A model generated the notes under the pieces. That model was not told the DNA's origin, searched no databases, and saw nothing but the letters and a program-made list of their open reading frames with translations. A program made the translations under genes and the position numbers. Positions 38,643 through 48,731 of a stretch of 64,000 nt of DNA are shown here, in pieces (position 1 is the first letter of the stretch; each line of letters starts with the position of its first letter). Where the stretch lies: contig NZ_AJLT01000023.1 in assembly GCF_000258765.1 (NCBI RefSeq), positions 1-64,000 on the forward strand, given 5' to 3'. The stretch is from Gillisia marina. Lineage in GTDB: Bacteria; Bacteroidota; Bacteroidia; Flavobacteriales; Flavobacteriaceae.

Positions 38643-39116
38643 ATGTATAAACATCAAAATAAACTACGCTTAACATTTTATGCGATCTTTAGTTTGATCG
38701 CGCTTATTATTTTAGTCGATTTTGTAGCTCCAGGAAGATTTATAATAGATGAAATTGTAGCTGTGCAAAAGGAAAGACAGCAATATTACAATGCCTCCAG
38801 AAACTACCATTATTCATATAAAGTAGCTACGAGTGAACATGAATTTTTAGTGGACGAAGATTTTGCTGAATTAGAATTGATGGATAAAAGAATCGAATAC
38901 TCAGTTTCTCCTTTATTCAAACAAGTAAATTGGTATAAATTAAGTTCAGACAAATACAAATCCTTCTATTCTTTAAGAATTGCATCTGGACTCGTACTTC
39001 CAATGCTGACTATTATTACGATTTTTGTGGCTTTTAAATATAAAAAGAAATTAGGCATATTTCTTTTTATACTTCAGATATTAATAATAGTGGATCTGTT
39101 ATTTTTAATGACTTAA
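38643..39116 (+). CDS. Small membrane protein of unknown function
   Basis: The 157-residue protein has one N-terminal helix (FYAIFSLIALIILVDFVA), a charged central part, and two C-terminal helices (LVLPMLTIITIFVAFK, LGIFLFILQILIIVDLLF). I recognise no domain. It is a lone gene between the PiT-like and barrel genes. Confidence 0.7.
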   Translation: MYKHQNKLRLTFYAIFSLIALIILVDFVAPGRFIIDEIVAVQKERQQYYNASRNYHYSYKVATSEHEFLVDEDFAELELMDKRIEYSVSPLFKQVNWYKLSSDKYKSFYSLRIASGLVLPMLTIITIFVAFKYKKKLGIFLFILQILIIVDLLFLMT

Positions 39117-39276
39117 CTAATGTATGTCAGTTGCCCATATAATTTAAAAGCAAAATATAAGTATTTGTGTAAAAAGTGAAGTTTTATACACCAATTAAAA
39201 TATAGCAAAATCGAAAGAAACACATCCCTAGACCTTGCTACATGAGCTAAATAGTTCCGTTATTATAACAAATAAA

Positions 39277-39308
39277 AAAAAGACCGTTCTAGAAGAACAG
39301 CCTTTTTC
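39277..39308 (-). terminator. Terminator of the barrel-protein gene
   Basis: AAAAGACCGTTCT pairs with AGAACAGCCTTTT with two mismatches, with A and T runs on either side. Confidence 0.65.
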
Positions 39309-39325
39309 TATTGGTAAATTACACC

Positions 39326-41056
39326 TTATTTATAATCGAACTTATATGTGGCCCCAGCCATTACCTGAATCCCTTGAACAGGAAAATTAGACCAACGTTC
39401 GTAAGTATCTCCTAATAGATTATTACCCCTAGCAAATATGGAAAGTTGATCGTTAAACCTATATCCAACATTTGCATTAAGATCTGTAAACCCATCTAAA
39501 GTAATTGTTCTACTTCCTATGGCACCTCCACCATCAATTGTTTCTTCTCTATCTTTTCTTTCTCCGGTATAAAATAAGTTAGCTCCTGCAAACCATTTTT
39601 CGGTGATTTGGTAATCCATCAATAAAGACGCTTTCATTTCTGGTAGATTCCATGCTTCAGCTTCGAATTCAGAATCATAACTGTAGAAAGATCCTCTTAC
39701 ACCTAATTTAAAATCCCTATTCACATCTACATTCAGTTCTCCTGAAAAAGATAGAGTATTAATATCGTCGTAAACAACTCCAAATGAATTTCCGAAGGCA
39801 TAATCCTCTGTGCTTGAAGGATTGCTTAAATTAGCCAGGTATAAGGCTTTATTGATCTCTGATGCATAACCTCCCTTAAGATTATAACCAATACTATTGC
39901 TGAGTTTTCCTTTTGCTCCCACATACGCATCGTAAGACTTATCTGTTGGAGTTATATTTAAAGTAGGTGAAACAAATGGATTCCCTTGTGCAAAATTGAA
40001 ATAGGTATTCTGACTTAAACTTCCTTCCAATCCCGCATAAGGAATAAAGTAGTCTCCAGCCAATCTATAACTAGCAGTTACTTGAGGATAGATGTAAAAA
40101 CTGTTATCGCTATTTTCTGTATCCAACCCGTACACGAAAGAAGCTCCTAAGTTTAAAGTTAGATTATCCCTTAGTACCAGCAAACTTGGAGTAATCCCAA
40201 AAATCATCTGTGAATACTTCAACTCATTTGGAGTATTGTATCCTTGATCAAATTTTCCACTTAGCACATTTGCAAATACCTTCGTGCTAATTAATTCATC
40301 AGCTATATTTACTTCAAAAGTACCATCGGCTTTAAAATTGTGTTCAGCAGAATCGTAAGAATCACCAAAATATCTATAGTTCGCCGATGCTTTATTTAAG
40401 AAAGAATCATATAATTCCAACTCTCCTCCAAGACTTCCCGAAAAATAATTTTGCGTAGGATCTATTGCAACAATTAATTCGTTAGATAATCGTGTTTGCT
40501 CCGGTAACCCATACCAGTTGAATAATTGATGTTGAAGACCTAATTCGGTATTCCAATTACTTTTCTTATTCTTAGAGCTATAATTTAAATTGAGCTCTGT
40601 ATCATAATACTTATCGTCCAATCTCACGTCTTCTATTCCTCCCTGAGAAGAATTATGGGTAAGATATACGCCAAAATTATCGCTTTTACTAATTTCTAAA
40701 TTGCTATAAAACTCAGCCAATACATTAGAATAACTTCCAAATCCAAGGGTGACATAATTATCATAAAGCTTTACCCTTTTTTCCCGTTCTACTTTTGTTG
40801 CGCGCCCTTTAGAAGGTGTAAAAGTTGAAGCTACCGGTACAGAAAAAATACTGTATTTCACAGGTTTCTTTTCTAAGCTTACGGAATCTCCTTGTACGGG
40901 AGTTTCTTTAATTTTAAAAGCATCATTCACAGAAGGCGTGTAAGGCTTTACAACTATTACCGTTTCGTTACCCAAAGGTTTATCCTGAGCCACCAAAACA
41001 CCGGTAAATAAAAATGACAATAAAAACAGACTTCTTTTAATTGAAGGGGTTTGCAT
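39326..41056 (-). CDS. Outer-membrane beta-barrel protein, TonB-dependent-receptor-like without plug
   Basis: The 576-residue protein has a signal peptide ending VLVAQ, then a short region and a long series of amphipathic strands (for example KSNWNTELGLQHQLF, YRLAGDYFIPYAGLEG). The C-terminal segment YERWSNFPVQGIQVMAGATY and last residue lysine after FDY resemble TonB-receptor barrels. No plug domain is visible and the length is below full receptors. It follows the TPR gene by 31 bases and the pair is probably one operon. Confidence 0.8.
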   Translation of the reverse strand: MQTPSIKRSLFLLSFLFTGVLVAQDKPLGNETVIVVKPYTPSVNDAFKIKETPVQGDSVSLEKKPVKYSIFSVPVASTFTPSKGRATKVEREKRVKLYDNYVTLGFGSYSNVLAEFYSNLEISKSDNFGVYLTHNSSQGGIEDVRLDDKYYDTELNLNYSSKNKKSNWNTELGLQHQLFNWYGLPEQTRLSNELIVAIDPTQNYFSGSLGGELELYDSFLNKASANYRYFGDSYDSAEHNFKADGTFEVNIADELISTKVFANVLSGKFDQGYNTPNELKYSQMIFGITPSLLVLRDNLTLNLGASFVYGLDTENSDNSFYIYPQVTASYRLAGDYFIPYAGLEGSLSQNTYFNFAQGNPFVSPTLNITPTDKSYDAYVGAKGKLSNSIGYNLKGGYASEINKALYLANLSNPSSTEDYAFGNSFGVVYDDINTLSFSGELNVDVNRDFKLGVRGSFYSYDSEFEAEAWNLPEMKASLLMDYQITEKWFAGANLFYTGERKDREETIDGGGAIGSRTITLDGFTDLNANVGYRFNDQLSIFARGNNLLGDTYERWSNFPVQGIQVMAGATYKFDYK

Positions 41057-41087
41057 ATTGAGGTACTTAAATGTTAGTTTGATAATT

Positions 41088-44000
41088 TTAGTTTCTTGTA
41101 TCTACAGAAGCATTGGTCTTGGCTTCCATCGCTTTGATTTTGTTCAATTCTGTTTGTGCTTCTTTCACCACATCTGGGTATTCCTTGAAATTCTTGATCA
41201 CGTTATCCAAAATATATGTGGCTTGATAGGCATCTTTTAAAGCATAGAAGTTCTTGGCCATTACTACCAATCCCTTTGCTCCGTAGAATTTATAACCGGA
41301 ATAATCTTTTGCCAACTTCTGAACAGACTCGTTAGACCCTTTAAAATTGGAAGCTTTATTTTTGAAATATGCATCGTAATACAATGCTTCTGCAGCTAAT
41401 TCTCCGGTAGCTATTTTAAGTACTTCGGCATATGCGTTCTTTGCCTTATTTTCATCTCCGGTGTTAAATGCAGATCTGGCGATGATTACTTGCGCATCAG
41501 ACTTAACAGTATTTTCTATTGAAGAATTTCTAAGCACTTTTTCAGCATAAGAAACCGCTTTTGTATAATCCTTTAGTTCATAGAACGATTTCATTAAATT
41601 AGATTGTGCATAAATCACATTCTGATCGAAATCTGCTTCATTTTCTAAACGTTGCAACAATGGCAATGCATCCTGATAATTCCTCTTTTCTAGGTAGATC
41701 TGAGATAATCTTGCCAAAGCTTGTTCAGAAAATTCACTTCTTGGTTTACTTACTACAAACTTATAGTTACTAATAGATTTATCTTTTTGATCGTCTCTAA
41801 AATAAAGCTGTGCTAAATAGAAGTTCCCTTTTAATGCATTTAAACCATTAGGAAATGATTGTAAATATTTCTCGAAAGCTGTTTTCGCAGCAGTAGTATT
41901 GTTGTTTAAATACTGTTTTTCTGCTGCCTCAAAAGTGGTATTATCAACATCGGCATCGGTAACTTCAACAAAATCTACATTTCTAACCCAAGCCGCATAT
42001 TCATCGGTTTTCCCAAGATCTATATAAATTAATCGCGCGGTGGTAATGGCTTGTAAAGATTCCGGAGTATTTGGATACTCTGCAACAACCTTTTTAAATC
42101 GTTCCAAAGCTTTATTTGCCTGATCTCCGTTATAATAAATAAGACCTTGCTTTAACATTGCCTGAGGTACAAATGCACTTCCCGGCACATCGCGGATTAA
42201 TTTATTATAAGTCTCTATTCCTTTTTGAGAGTTATTCATGGCAACATACGTGTTCCCCAACTCATACATCGCATCGTCTCTATAAGAAGAACGTGGATAT
42301 TTATTGGTAAAACTGCTAAGCTCTTCGATCTTGCTTTCGTTTCTATCTACAAACCCATAACTGATAGCTTTTTGATAAGCTGCATAATCTGTATTTCCAA
42401 GATTCATATCGATAGCCTTTGTATAAGCTTCCATTGCCGGCCAATATTTACTGGTTACAAAATAGGTGTCTCCTAATCTAGTGTAAGCATCGTTTCTTCT
42501 TGCATTATCTTTTTCAGAATTGTTTGCATATCTATTAAAGAAATCGATCGCTTTTCCATATTCCTTTTGTTTGAAATATGCATAGGCAATATTATAATCT
42601 AAATTGTCTTTTTCGGTTAAGCCTGAACTCGCGCTCATTGCTCCAAATTCCTGATATCCTCTTAATGCCTCTTGCATTCTATTCAAATTGAAATCGCTTT
42701 CTGCTTTCCAAAAAACCGACTTGGCAGTGATTTCAGGATTTATTTTATTCTTTAAGGCTTTATCAAAGTTGATACTCGCATTTCTATAATCACCATTTTC
42801 ATATAATTCCAAACCATAGAAATAGGCTACTTTTTGATAGGCTCCCTTATCGCTGAAGTTTTTATTGGTTTCCAACAACTCCATCGCTTTCTCATAATTC
42901 TTGGAAGTGATAAATGAATCTATTAGCAATGTTTCCATTTCAGCTTTTACTGAAGTATTAGGATATTTATTTAAGTAATTAATAATTACTTCTGAAGGAC
43001 TCATATAACTATTCCCAACCTCGTAGCTCAATTTCGCATAATTTAAAAATGCATCTTCCTGCAATTTGGCATCAAACTCCATTTCGCTGGCATTTTTAAA
43101 AGCATTTAGCGCTTCTTGTTTCTTATCTAAATTCAAATAAGACTGGGCTAAGTGATAATACGCATTTTGAGCAATACTGTTATCTCCGTCTATAATTTTA
43201 TTGAACTCTGAAATTGCACGTTCGTAATCTCCTTGTTTATAATAGGCATATCCCAATTGGTAATAATCGGTATTCGTCCATTTTCCACGTAAACCTTTAT
43301 ACTCCTTTAAATATGGAATCGCCTCCTCATATTTTTCTAGGTTGAAATAGCTTTCCCCAATAATTTTATTAAGTTGAGAAATCTCTCCTCTATCGGCGGT
43401 TGGAAGTTGCTCCAAACCTAAAGCAATCGCTTTTTCAAAATTCCCAAGCTTAAAATTCATATCACTTTGGAAATAAGAAAGATTTTCAGAATATCTATCT
43501 TCTCCTTTTACTTCTTCAAAAAGCTCATTGGCTTGTTCATAGTCGTCACCTTCATAAGCCATATAGCCCAAATAATATTTGGCTTGTGACCCATATTCCT
43601 TGGAATCACGCACTTTATTAAGGTATGTTGTAGCTTCTTCAAAATTATTCGAAGCGAAATATGCATAACCATTATTAAAGTAATAGCGCTCCTTATCGGC
43701 TCGGCTCATCCCCTTTTCATCTACTTTATCGTACCACTTTCTGGCATAAGAATATTTTCCTGTCTGAAAATAATAATCGGCTACATCTATAAATGCTGTA
43801 TTTCTTTTTGTAGAGGTTGGATAGCGTTCTACAAAGTCTTCCATTAGTTTATCTGCGCCGGGCTGGCCCAACCTAACAGCAGCATTTGCTATATAATATG
43901 CACAATCTGAAACTATTTTTTCATCTTTAGCATCATCCTTCACTTCATCGAACAAAGTTTGAGCCGGCAAAAATTGCTCGTTATTATAAAGCTCCAAAGC

Positions 44001-44108
44001 TTTATTGAACTTTACCAGATCGTTTGTATTAATTGCAGATTGTTGTGCAAAAAGTGAAGAAAAAAATAAGAAGAAACCAACAAAAAGGGATGCGGAATAT
44101 CGTGTCAT
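41088..44108 (-). CDS. Large secreted TPR-repeat protein
   Basis: The 1006-residue protein has a signal peptide (SLFVGFFLFFSSLFAQ) and is made almost entirely of tetratricopeptide repeats, such as YYFNNGYAYFASNNFEEATTYL and YYQLGYAYYKQGDYERAISEF. It is probably a periplasmic scaffold. I start at ATG 44108 because the TTG upstream frame adds no signal. A TATCTTTG promoter box lies at 44133-44140. The neighbouring outer-membrane barrel suggests joint work in envelope assembly, which is inference. Confidence 0.88.
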   Translation of the reverse strand: MTRYSASLFVGFFLFFSSLFAQQSAINTNDLVKFNKALELYNNEQFLPAQTLFDEVKDDAKDEKIVSDCAYYIANAAVRLGQPGADKLMEDFVERYPTSTKRNTAFIDVADYYFQTGKYSYARKWYDKVDEKGMSRADKERYYFNNGYAYFASNNFEEATTYLNKVRDSKEYGSQAKYYLGYMAYEGDDYEQANELFEEVKGEDRYSENLSYFQSDMNFKLGNFEKAIALGLEQLPTADRGEISQLNKIIGESYFNLEKYEEAIPYLKEYKGLRGKWTNTDYYQLGYAYYKQGDYERAISEFNKIIDGDNSIAQNAYYHLAQSYLNLDKKQEALNAFKNASEMEFDAKLQEDAFLNYAKLSYEVGNSYMSPSEVIINYLNKYPNTSVKAEMETLLIDSFITSKNYEKAMELLETNKNFSDKGAYQKVAYFYGLELYENGDYRNASINFDKALKNKINPEITAKSVFWKAESDFNLNRMQEALRGYQEFGAMSASSGLTEKDNLDYNIAYAYFKQKEYGKAIDFFNRYANNSEKDNARRNDAYTRLGDTYFVTSKYWPAMEAYTKAIDMNLGNTDYAAYQKAISYGFVDRNESKIEELSSFTNKYPRSSYRDDAMYELGNTYVAMNNSQKGIETYNKLIRDVPGSAFVPQAMLKQGLIYYNGDQANKALERFKKVVAEYPNTPESLQAITTARLIYIDLGKTDEYAAWVRNVDFVEVTDADVDNTTFEAAEKQYLNNNTTAAKTAFEKYLQSFPNGLNALKGNFYLAQLYFRDDQKDKSISNYKFVVSKPRSEFSEQALARLSQIYLEKRNYQDALPLLQRLENEADFDQNVIYAQSNLMKSFYELKDYTKAVSYAEKVLRNSSIENTVKSDAQVIIARSAFNTGDENKAKNAYAEVLKIATGELAAEALYYDAYFKNKASNFKGSNESVQKLAKDYSGYKFYGAKGLVVMAKNFYALKDAYQATYILDNVIKNFKEYPDVVKEAQTELNKIKAMEAKTNASVDTRN

Positions 44109-44132
44109 TAATTTTTTTTTAGGTTGATGAAT

Positions 44133-44140
44133 CAAAGATA
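44133..44140 (-). promoter_or_regulatory. -7 box (TATCTTTG) for the TPR-barrel operon
   Basis: Minus-strand TATCTTTG matches TAnnTTTG, 24 bases before the ATG. Confidence 0.6.
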
Positions 44141-44269
44141 CTTAAACACTTATTTCATAACGCAACATCGTTGTGATAATTATGTTAATATGAAAAAAAG
44201 TGTTTTAGCACTTTCTTAAAAATGTATATTTACCAATTATTTTAACTTACATAACTACAATCGTACCAT

Positions 44270-44954
44270 ATGTCTAACATTGTCCTAGAATTAAAAAAAT
44301 GCAGCAATCTATCAACGAGAGAGTTTAATCTTATCTGAAGTGGATGTAACCATTCATAAAGGGGATTTTGTATATTTAATTGGGAAGACCGGAACTGGGA
44401 AAAGTAGCTTCATGAAGACCCTTTATGGCGATCTTCCACTTACCGAAGGTGAAGGCAGTATTGTAGATTATAATCTTAGAACTTTAAAGGAAAAAGACAT
44501 CCCCTTTCTTAGAAGAAAATTAGGAGTCGTTTTTCAAGATTTTAAATTACTAAATGACAGGAATGTTCGTGAAAATCTAACTTTTGTATTGAAGGCAACC
44601 GGCTGGAAAGAGAAGCCAGCTATGGAGCGCAGGATAGACGAGGTTTTAGATAAGGTGGGAATGAAGACTAAAGGGTTCAAGTTCCCTTATCAATTATCTG
44701 GTGGAGAGCAGCAGCGAATCGCTATTGCCCGTGCGCTTTTAAATGATCCCGAATTAATTCTTGCCGATGAACCAACGGGAAACTTAGATCCGCAGACTTC
44801 TGTTGAAGTTATGGAGGTGCTACAGGAAATAAGCAAAAATGGAAACACTATTTTAATGGCTACTCATGATTATGCCTTACTGCTGAAATATCCGTCTAAA
44901 ACACTAAAGTGTGATGGAGAACGGGTCTTTGAAGTGGTGCAGAAATCGTTGTAA
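44270..44954 (+). CDS. ftsE: Cell-division ATP-binding protein FtsE (frameshifted)
   Basis: The reconstructed 227-residue ABC ATPase has Walker A GKTGTGKSSF, Q-loop VVFQDFKLL, signature LSGGEQQRIAIARAL and Walker B LILADEPTGN. FtsE with FtsX controls septal peptidoglycan hydrolases. The reading frame starts at ATG 44270 (MSNIVLEL) and breaks in a run of seven A at 44293-44299, where six gives LKNAAIYQRESLILSEVDV. ftsX is not next to it in this window. A LolD-type role is an alternative, given the LolC/E-like gene at 29.2 kb. Confidence 0.88.
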
Positions 44955-44972
44955 TTCTGATTAAAGCAAGCT

Positions 44973-45149
44973 ATGGAAATTCAAAAAACAGGTTTTACTT
45001 TAATAGGTGTGTCCCTGATAATACTATTAGGTATTATTCTAAAATTCTACCCTAATTATAACTGGGTGTTTTATCTTCTCGTATTTTTAATTATTGCTAT
45101 AATCATCGCTACGATTATTATTATTCAGAAATATAACAGCAAAAAATAA
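44973..45149 (+). CDS. 58-residue membrane peptide after ftsE
   Basis: The small protein MEIQKTGFTLIGVSLIILLG continues to a second hydrophobic helix rich in isoleucine and ends KYNSKK. Two transmembrane helices are likely. It begins 18 bases after ftsE and is probably co-transcribed. I do not recognise a family. Confidence 0.6.
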   Translation: MEIQKTGFTLIGVSLIILLGIILKFYPNYNWVFYLLVFLIIAIIIATIIIIQKYNSKK

Positions 45150-45246
45150 AAATCTTTAATTGAATGATTGAAGAATCACTGATAACAAAGATTCCTTACT
45201 ATCCCCAGATCCTGAAATAAATTCAGAAATACGCTCTATAATAAGA

Positions 45247-45300
45247 TCCTTCGACAAGCTCAGGATGACTTCTGGTTGGTCATTCTGAGCCTGTCGAAGA
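45247..45300. repeat. Palindromic intergenic repeat
   Basis: TCCTTCGACAAGCTCAGGAT followed by GAC (45247-45269) is inverted as GTCATTCTGAGCCTGTCGAA with GA (45279-45300), 20 of 23 bases matching. The left half occurs identically at 57222-57244. Confidence 0.7.
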
Positions 45301-45335
45301 ATGCTTCCTGTCACAAGAAACAATTTAAAACAAAA

Positions 45336-45364
45336 AAACCCGAACTTTTCAGCTCGGGGTTTTT
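45336..45364 (-). terminator. Intrinsic terminator of typA
   Basis: On the minus strand CCCCGAGC pairs with GTTCGGG and is followed by TTTTTTT. The complementary A run makes it bidirectional. Confidence 0.75.
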
Positions 45365-45383
45365 ATATAAACACTTTTCAGTA

Positions 45384-47183
45384 TTATACTATTTTATTTC
45401 TCTTACGTTCATTTTCGGTAAGATAGATCTTACGTAAACGGATATGTTTAGGAGTTACCTCTACATACTCATCCTTCTGAATATATTCTAAAGCTTCTTC
45501 TAAAGAGAACTTAATTGCCGGAACAATCTTCGCTTTATCATCTGCCCCAGAAGAACGTACGTTAGACATTTTCTTAGTCTTAGTAATATTTACAGCCATA
45601 TCATCCTGACGAGAATTCTCACCAATAACCTGACCTTCATAAATATCTTCACCCGGATCTACGAAGAACTTCCCTCTATCTTGTAATTTATCTATAGAAT
45701 AAGGAATCGCTTTTCCTCTTTCCATAGAAACTAAAGATCCATTCTGACGCTCTGGAATTCCACCTTTTAAAGGTTGGTATTCTTTAAAACGGTGAGACAT
45801 GATCGCTTCACCAGCAGTAGCGGTAAGTAAGTTGTTTCTCAAACCAATAATACCACGAGATGGAATCATAAACTGAATATTCATACGGTCACCTTTAGCT
45901 TCCATACTTGTCATCTCCCCTTTTCTCATAGAAACCATTTCTACAGCTTTTCCAGAAACAGTTTCTGGAAGATCTATGGTCATTTCTTCAACCGGCTCAC
46001 ATTTAACACCATCAATTTCCTTGATGATAACCTGTGGCTGACCAATTTGAAGTTCGTACCCTTCTCTTCTCATTGTTTCAATAAGAACAGATAAGTGAAG
46101 TACTCCACGACCAAATACCATAAATTTATCGGCACTATCTGTAGCTTCAACTTTTAGCGCAAGGTTCTTTTCAAGTTCCTTAGCCAAACGCTCTCTAATA
46201 TGTCTAGAGGTTACAAATTTACCATCCTGTCCAAAGAATGGAGAATCGTTAATTGTAAAAAGCATACTCATTGTAGGCTCATCGATAGCAATTGTTTTTA
46301 ATCCTTCCGGATTTTCAAGATCGGCAACAGTATCACCAATTTCGAAACCTTCAAGACCAACAATAGCACAAATATCTCCTGCCACAACTTCGTCTATTTT
46401 TCTTCTTCCTAAACCTTCAAAAGTATGAAGCTCTTTTATTTTAGTTTTCTTGATGCTACCATCGCGTTTAACCAAAGATACAGCCATCCCTTCTTTCAAG
46501 GTTCCTCTTTGTAATCTTCCAATTGCAATTCGTCCTGTAAAAGATGAAAAGTCTAAAGAAGTGATCAACATTTGAGTTGTTCCTTCTTCAATTTTTGGAG
46601 ACTCAATATGTTCTAGAACCATATCTAATAGCGGCTCGATATTTTCAGTTTGAACTTTCCAATCATCACTCATCCAGTTATTTTTAGCTGAACCGTATAC
46701 TGTTGGAAAATCTAGTTGCCATTCTTCAGCACCTAATTCAAACATCAAATCGAAAACCTTCTCATGAACTTCTTCCGGAGTACAGTTTTCTTTATCAACT
46801 TTATTTACAACAACACAAGGCTTAAGACCAAGGTCGATTGCTTTCTGAAGTACAAATCTTGTTTGTGGCATTGGCCCTTCAAAAGCATCTACTAATAGAA
46901 GAACACCATCTGCCATATTTAATACTCGCTCTACTTCTCCACCAAAATCGGCGTGACCAGGAGTATCAATAATATTAATTTTTGTGTCTTTGTATACTAC
47001 AGAAACGTTTTTAGAAGTAATTGTAATACCACGCTCTCTTTCAAGATCGTTGTTATCTAAGATAAGATCGCCAGTGTTTTCGTTATCACGAAAAAGTTGA
47101 CAATGGTACATGATTTTATCAACCAAGGTAGTTTTACCGTGGTCAACGTGTGCGATAATCGCAATGTTTTTAGTAGCTTTCAT
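45384..47183 (-). CDS. typA: Ribosome-associated GTPase TypA/BipA
   Basis: The 599-residue translational GTPase has [14 protein letters not shown] (G1), [11 protein letters not shown] (switch I), [16 protein letters not shown] (G3) and NKVDKEN (G4), plus the EF-G-like domains and the specific C-terminal domain. It aids 50S assembly and growth at low temperature or stress. It is monocistronic with a TACCTTTG promoter box. Confidence 0.96.
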   Translation of the reverse strand: MKATKNIAIIAHVDHGKTTLVDKIMYHCQLFRDNENTGDLILDNNDLERERGITITSKNVSVVYKDTKINIIDTPGHADFGGEVERVLNMADGVLLLVDAFEGPMPQTRFVLQKAIDLGLKPCVVVNKVDKENCTPEEVHEKVFDLMFELGAEEWQLDFPTVYGSAKNNWMSDDWKVQTENIEPLLDMVLEHIESPKIEEGTTQMLITSLDFSSFTGRIAIGRLQRGTLKEGMAVSLVKRDGSIKKTKIKELHTFEGLGRRKIDEVVAGDICAIVGLEGFEIGDTVADLENPEGLKTIAIDEPTMSMLFTINDSPFFGQDGKFVTSRHIRERLAKELEKNLALKVEATDSADKFMVFGRGVLHLSVLIETMRREGYELQIGQPQVIIKEIDGVKCEPVEEMTIDLPETVSGKAVEMVSMRKGEMTSMEAKGDRMNIQFMIPSRGIIGLRNNLLTATAGEAIMSHRFKEYQPLKGGIPERQNGSLVSMERGKAIPYSIDKLQDRGKFFVDPGEDIYEGQVIGENSRQDDMAVNITKTKKMSNVRSSGADDKAKIVPAIKFSLEEALEYIQKDEYVEVTPKHIRLRKIYLTENERKRNKIV

Positions 47184-47208
47184 AATAAACGCCTCATTTT
47201 TAAGGCTG

Positions 47209-47216
47209 CAAAGGTA
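47209..47216 (-). promoter_or_regulatory. -7 box (TACCTTTG) for typA
   Basis: Minus-strand TACCTTTG matches TAnnTTTG, 25 bases before the ATG. Confidence 0.65.
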
Positions 47217-47624
47217 CTCCTATTTTTGTCGAAAATACCATACTTAACAAATATTCTTAAATTAAAAAGCACTGCTTAATATTCTAGCTTACTGATTATT
47301 AAAATTTTCGATGATATTCTATTTGCGCAAATAGACACTTATTGTAAGTATGACTATTAAATTTAACTAGATCATTGAGCAAACAAATAGATACTTCAGA
47401 GATAAAAAATATCGCTTTTGATAAAATACACAAAGAGGTAATCTCTATTTACGAGGTTTTCAAGCCTTCGGTTTTCTTTAAAAAAAAAATTGTTTTTCAA
47501 CGGTTTTAGTTAACAGGAAATCTTTACTCATCGTCGATTAAATATAGGGAACCAGCGAAAAAGAATTTAATTTCTTAGAAAAGTCCACATCTTTACAGTC
47601 CCAAACCTACTTAATTATAATGCT
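47217..47624. other. Intergenic region with a doubtful 44-codon reading frame
   Basis: A TTG-initiated frame at 47375-47509 (SKQIDTSEIKNIAFDKIHKE) contains a run of ten A near 47480 and could be a small protein or a further frameshifted gene. There is no clear promoter or family. The remainder is AT-rich. Confidence 0.35.
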
Positions 47625-48041
47625 ATGATTAAAGAATTTAAAATCCTTTTAGTAGAAGACGACTCTATTGAAATAATGAAATTAAGGCGAACACTGGATT
47701 CGTTAAACCTTCCCCATGATATTGTCGAAGCTGGAAATGGAAAAGAAGCACTCGAAGCATTGGAAGAATCCGATTATTTACCGGACTTAATTTTGTTGGA
47801 TCTTAATATGCCGCATATGAATGGGATCGAGTTTTTAGAGCATCTTAAATCAGATGATATCTTAAAACTTATACCAACTGTGATTCTAACTACCTCTGAA
47901 GATCACAAAGATATTTTAACCTGCTACAGATTAGGTATTTCCGGTTATATTACTAAACCTACAAAGTATACCGATTATTTAGAAAAATTGAAGAGTTTAT
48001 TTGAATATTGGAATTTCAATGAATTAACAAAGGCATCTTAG
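47625..48041 (+). CDS. Stand-alone response regulator receiver protein
   Basis: The 138-residue single-domain receiver has the acid pair ED (residues 11-12), the phospho-acceptor in LILLDLNMPHMNGIEF near residue 60, TTSE and the lysine in YITKPT. It has no output domain, like Rcp1/CheY regulators. A terminator follows at 48076. It is the first member of a phosphorelay cluster with an Hpt protein and a LytTR regulator. Confidence 0.93.
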   Translation: MIKEFKILLVEDDSIEIMKLRRTLDSLNLPHDIVEAGNGKEALEALEESDYLPDLILLDLNMPHMNGIEFLEHLKSDDILKLIPTVILTTSEDHKDILTCYRLGISGYITKPTKYTDYLEKLKSLFEYWNFNELTKAS

Positions 48042-48401
48042 GCCTAATAGATTTAATATCCTACATTGTTTAATGGGAGATATTTGAAACCAAATCCCTA
48101 CAATTTGGCAACTAGAAATATCTCCTTTTTTTTTCCTAACTCACATCAAAACTACTTTTAACAATGGAGTAGACCCATGTGTTATACCTAGTATAGATAC
48201 TAATTCCTTAAAATTATTTCTTATTTAGCGCAACAACACAGCTAAACTTGACTTCTTTTTATCACCAGATTATTTAAGGATTGAGTATTTGAGAATTATT
48301 TATCCTATTTCTCTTTATTTCTATTTTAATAAATAAGAATCTATCTGCTAAACTTATTTTTATTAAATTAGGCCAAATTCCCCTTACAATCCAGTTTTTC
48401 T
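48042..48401. other. Intergenic region of 360 bases with one terminator
   Basis: Beyond the response-regulator terminator (48076-48134) I see no gene. The sequence is AT-rich and must contain the promoter of the Hpt-LytTR pair, though no exact TAnnTTTG box stands out. Confidence 0.5.
48076..48134 (+). terminator. Intrinsic terminator of the response-regulator gene
   Basis: GGAGATATTT pairs with AAATATCTCC around a nested CCAAAT/ATTTGG hairpin and is followed by nine T. Confidence 0.85.
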
Positions 48402-48726
48402 ATGCCTGAAACACCTACATTAAAAACTATTAAAAAAAATTGCTGCGGGAGATAATGAGTTCGAAAAGAAACTATTAGAAATTATAAGAAGAGAACTCCC
48501 GCTTGAAATTGAACAATTCAACGAGAATTTTGAAAGCTCTAATTATGTTAAGGTTGCCGAAAATGTTCATAAATTAAATCATAAAATTAATATTTTTGGT
48601 CTTGAAGAAGGAAGTCGAAAAGCTGTTCAGTTTGAACATGAGCTACGATCTGGAAAAAGTGAAATGAAGAGTGAGTTTGATATCATTTTAAAAAAAATGA
48701 CCCAATTTTTAAATACCATAACTTAA
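48402..48726 (+). CDS. Hpt-domain phosphotransfer protein (frameshifted)
   Basis: The reconstructed 107-residue helical protein has VHKLNHKINIFGLEEG, which fits the Hpt phospho-histidine motif (HxLK..). The start MPETPTLKTIKKIAAGDNEF requires that the run of eight A at 48432-48439 be seven. As given it stops at 48455. It ends 5 bases before the LytTR regulator gene, so the two are an operon. No kinase is adjacent. Confidence 0.8.
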
Positions 48727-48731
48727 CAAGT

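Noticed and set aside
47375-47509. Small protein with a ten-A run before the response regulator
   Set aside because: TTG start, no ribosome site or family resemblance; kept only as a note in the intergenic entry.
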